From the NCBI RefSeq assembly GCF_002904335.1, contig NZ_PPHF01000129.1, forward strand, positions 124,001 to 188,000: 64,000 nt of DNA. Direction: 5' to 3'. Within the stretch, counting starts at the first letter, position 1; each line of letters starts with the position of its first letter. This DNA comes from Amycolatopsis sp. CA-126428 (GTDB taxonomy: Bacteria; Actinomycetota; Actinomycetes; Mycobacteriales; Pseudonocardiaceae). The position numbers and the translations under genes are program-made. The notes below the pieces were generated by a model. It saw only the letters and a list, made by a program, of their open reading frames with translations. It was not told the DNA's origin and ran no database searches. Below, in pieces: positions 62,448-64,000 of this stretch.

Positions 62448-63515
62448 ATGACCAGGTTCGTCCGGCCCGAGGTCGGCCGGTTGCCGGGGTATCCGGCGCC
62501 GCCGGCGCGCCCCGCGGTCCAGCTGGCCGGCAACGAGCTGCCGTGGCCGCCGCTGCCCGAGGCGGCGGCGGCCGCGGCCGCCGCGGCCGCCGCGGCACAC
62601 CGCTACCCGGCGATGCGCCCCGGGGAGCTGATCACCCGGCTGGCCCGCCTGACCGGCCTGCCGGCCGGGCAGGTCGCCGTGGGCCCCGGCTCCGGCGCGC
62701 TCCTGCAGCACCTCATGCAGGTGGTGTTCGGCGGCAGCGGCAGTGTGGTGTTCGGCTGGCCTTCGTTCGAGGCGTATCCCGTCCTGGCCACCGTGGCCGG
62801 AGCGCGGCCGGTGCCGGTGCCGCTGACCGCCGGCCACGGGCACGACCTCGACGCGATCGCGGCGGCTGTCGGCGACGACACCCGGATGGTGCTGCTGTGC
62901 AACCCGAACAACCCCACCGGCGCGGTGCTGCACCGGGAGGCTCTGCTGGATTTCCTGCGGCGGCTGCCTCCGCACGTGCTCGTGGTGCTGGACGAGGCGT
63001 ACCGGGAGTTCGTCAGCGACCCGGACAGTCCCGACGGGATCGACCTCGTCCGCGAACTCGGGGAAGGCGGCAGCCTGGTCGGCCTGCGCACGTTCTCGAA
63101 GGCGCACGGCCTGGCCGGGCTGCGGGTCGGCTACTGCGCGGGCCCGCCCGCGGTGATCGCCGCGCTCGACCGGGCCCAGCTGCCGTTCACCGTCACCGCG
63201 TCGGCCGAAGCGGCGGCGCTGGCCAGCTTGGCCGGTCGTGACCAGGTGGCCGCCCGCTGCCGCGACGTCCGCGTCGAGCGCGGCCGGGTGCGCGAAACCC
63301 TGCGGGCGCACGGGTTCGGCGTACCCGAGTCGCACGGCAATTTCCTGTGGCTGCCACTGGGCGGCCGGGCGGGCGCGTTCGCCGCGCACTGCCTGGCCCA
63401 CGGGGTGCTCGTGCGCCCGTTCCCCGGGGAAGGAGTCCGGATCACCGTCGGCAGCCGCGCCGACAACGACGTCTTCCTCACCGCCGCCCGGTCCTTTTCC
63501 CCCACCGGGAAGTGA
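62448..63515 (+). CDS. PLP-dependent aminotransferase, HisC-like (class I/II)
   Basis: 355 residues, with AGNELPW at about 27-33, LCNPNNPTG at about 150-158 and the PLP lysine Lys218 in RTFSKAHGLAGLRVGYC. A run of twelve alanines (39-50) lies just before HRYP, a helix variable in this family. GAGGAGGGGG precedes the ATG. Paired with the MppJ-like methyltransferase it would deaminate the aromatic amino acid to its keto acid and aminate the methylated product, as in beta-methyltryptophan and beta-methylphenylalanine pathways (inference). It is a paralogue of the aminotransferase at 54-55 kb, so each building-block route has its own enzyme. It is the last gene of the plus-strand operon. Confidence 0.9.
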   Translation: MTRFVRPEVGRLPGYPAPPARPAVQLAGNELPWPPLPEAAAAAAAAAAAAHRYPAMRPGELITRLARLTGLPAGQVAVGPGSGALLQHLMQVVFGGSGSVVFGWPSFEAYPVLATVAGARPVPVPLTAGHGHDLDAIAAAVGDDTRMVLLCNPNNPTGAVLHREALLDFLRRLPPHVLVVLDEAYREFVSDPDSPDGIDLVRELGEGGSLVGLRTFSKAHGLAGLRVGYCAGPPAVIAALDRAQLPFTVTASAEAAALASLAGRDQVAARCRDVRVERGRVRETLRAHGFGVPESHGNFLWLPLGGRAGAFAAHCLAHGVLVRPFPGEGVRITVGSRADNDVFLTAARSFSPTGK

Positions 63516-63588
63516 CCTCGACGCCAGCACCCGGTCCCCAGGTCCGCGGCCCGTGGCCCGGTCGTGGGGAGAGGCGCCGGCGTCCCCC

Positions 63589-64000
63589 TCACGACGTCCG
63601 GCACCGCACGTCGAGGGCGGTCCCGTCGAGCAGGGCTTTGCCCAGCCGGGTGACGTCGTGCTGCACGGTGTTGCGGTTCCGCCGGGTGGTGATCAGGCCG
63701 GCTTCGCGCAGGATCGAGGTGTGCTGGCTGATGCCGGCCGAGGACATGCGCAGCCGCTCGGCCAGCTCGCCCGTGGACCGGCTGTCGGTGAGTTCCTGCA
63801 GCACGGCGGCCCGGGTGCGGCCGACCAGGGCCGCCAAGGCCCGGTGCCCGATCTCCGGCGCGTTCCACATCTCCTTCGCGTCGGTGTGGCTCGGCGGGGC
63901 GGCGGAGAACACCAGGACCGGGGTTTCGCCGTCCTGGCCGTCCATGAGCAGCGCGGCCCGGCCCTCGTGCAGGAACAGTGACGGAACGAGCACCAGCCCC
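63589..64000 (-). CDS. ArsR-family winged-helix regulator, C-terminal part (5' end outside window)
   Basis: At least 134 residues, and the frame is open to the window edge. The visible part has LVLVPSLFLHEGRAALLMDG, a segment typical of the end of the DUF5937 sensor half, then an ArsR winged helix: RTRAAVLQELTDSRSTGELA, MSSAGISQHTSILREAGLIT and RRNRNTVQHDVTRLGKALL. The full protein is probably near 320 residues. A GTG at 63993 could be a start, but homologues extend further. It converges on the aminotransferase gene with a 73-bp gap that shows no clear terminator. It may mark the right edge of the peptide cluster or regulate it. Confidence 0.8.
   Translation of the reverse strand, partial: GLVLVPSLFLHEGRAALLMDGQDGETPVLVFSAAPPSHTDAKEMWNAPEIGHRALAALVGRTRAAVLQELTDSRSTGELAERLRMSSAGISQHTSILREAGLITTRRNRNTVQHDVTRLGKALLDGTALDVRCRTS

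Overview
The window is very GC-rich actinomycete DNA, with GTG starts, GGAGG-type ribosome binding sites and long 4-bp-overlap operons. A Pseudonocardiales genus such as Amycolatopsis would fit, but the sequence alone does not prove it. Most of the window is secondary metabolism: a polyketide block (about 0.4-26.7 kb), a regulator-rich and partly decayed corridor (26.7-35.6 kb), and a nonribosomal peptide block (35.7-63.5 kb).

Polyketide block. A minus-strand unit runs from an SDR (22.8 kb) through a 6094-residue modular type I PKS, an XRE/MmyB-like regulator, a P450 and an F420/flavin LLM oxidoreductase (0.45 kb). The PKS reads KSQ-AT-ACP, then three KS-AT-DH-KR-ACP modules. AT motifs predict malonyl (loading), methylmalonyl, methylmalonyl and malonyl, so the predicted chain is 4,6-dimethylocta-2,4,6-trienoyl-ACP. 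There is no thioesterase. Divergent from this unit are a methyltransferase, a broken stand-alone adenylation gene and an MFS exporter that carries a TTA codon. A partial MFS exporter sits at the left edge.

Corridor. It holds an LLM relic, a GlxA-type regulator with a Tat-exported DJ-1/PfpI protein, a decayed stretch with a sigma-factor relic, then XRE, AraC and ATP-binding LuxR regulators. Several intergenic palindromes occur here, one of them with interleaved arms.

Peptide block. A 23-kb minus-strand operon starts at 59.0 kb. In order it encodes a methyltransferase, a 2-keto-4-pentenoate hydratase-like enzyme, an acylating aldehyde dehydrogenase, a 4-hydroxy-2-oxovalerate aldolase-like enzyme, a free ACP, a HisC-like aminotransferase, an LnmK-like acyltransferase/decarboxylase, a three-module NRPS with thioesterase, an AsnO-like oxygenase, an MFS exporter and a two-module NRPS that begins with an A domain. 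Divergent from it are a tryptophan-type halogenase, a flavin reductase that runs in frame into an MppJ-type keto-acid C-methyltransferase, and a second HisC-like aminotransferase.

How it may work together (inference): the assembly line would make a pentapeptide. The halogenase, reductase, MppJ-like enzyme and second aminotransferase would supply a halogenated beta-methyl aromatic amino acid. The AsnO-like enzyme would supply 3-hydroxyasparagine, matching an Asn-type final A domain. The hydratase/dehydrogenase/aldolase trio, run backwards from propionyl-ACP made by the LnmK-like enzyme, would make an alkenyl amino acid such as 2-aminohex-4-enoate, possibly 3-methylated. This last pathway is the most unusual system in the window. 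Whether the polyketide chain joins the peptide is unclear, because the first NRPS module has no condensation domain to accept it.
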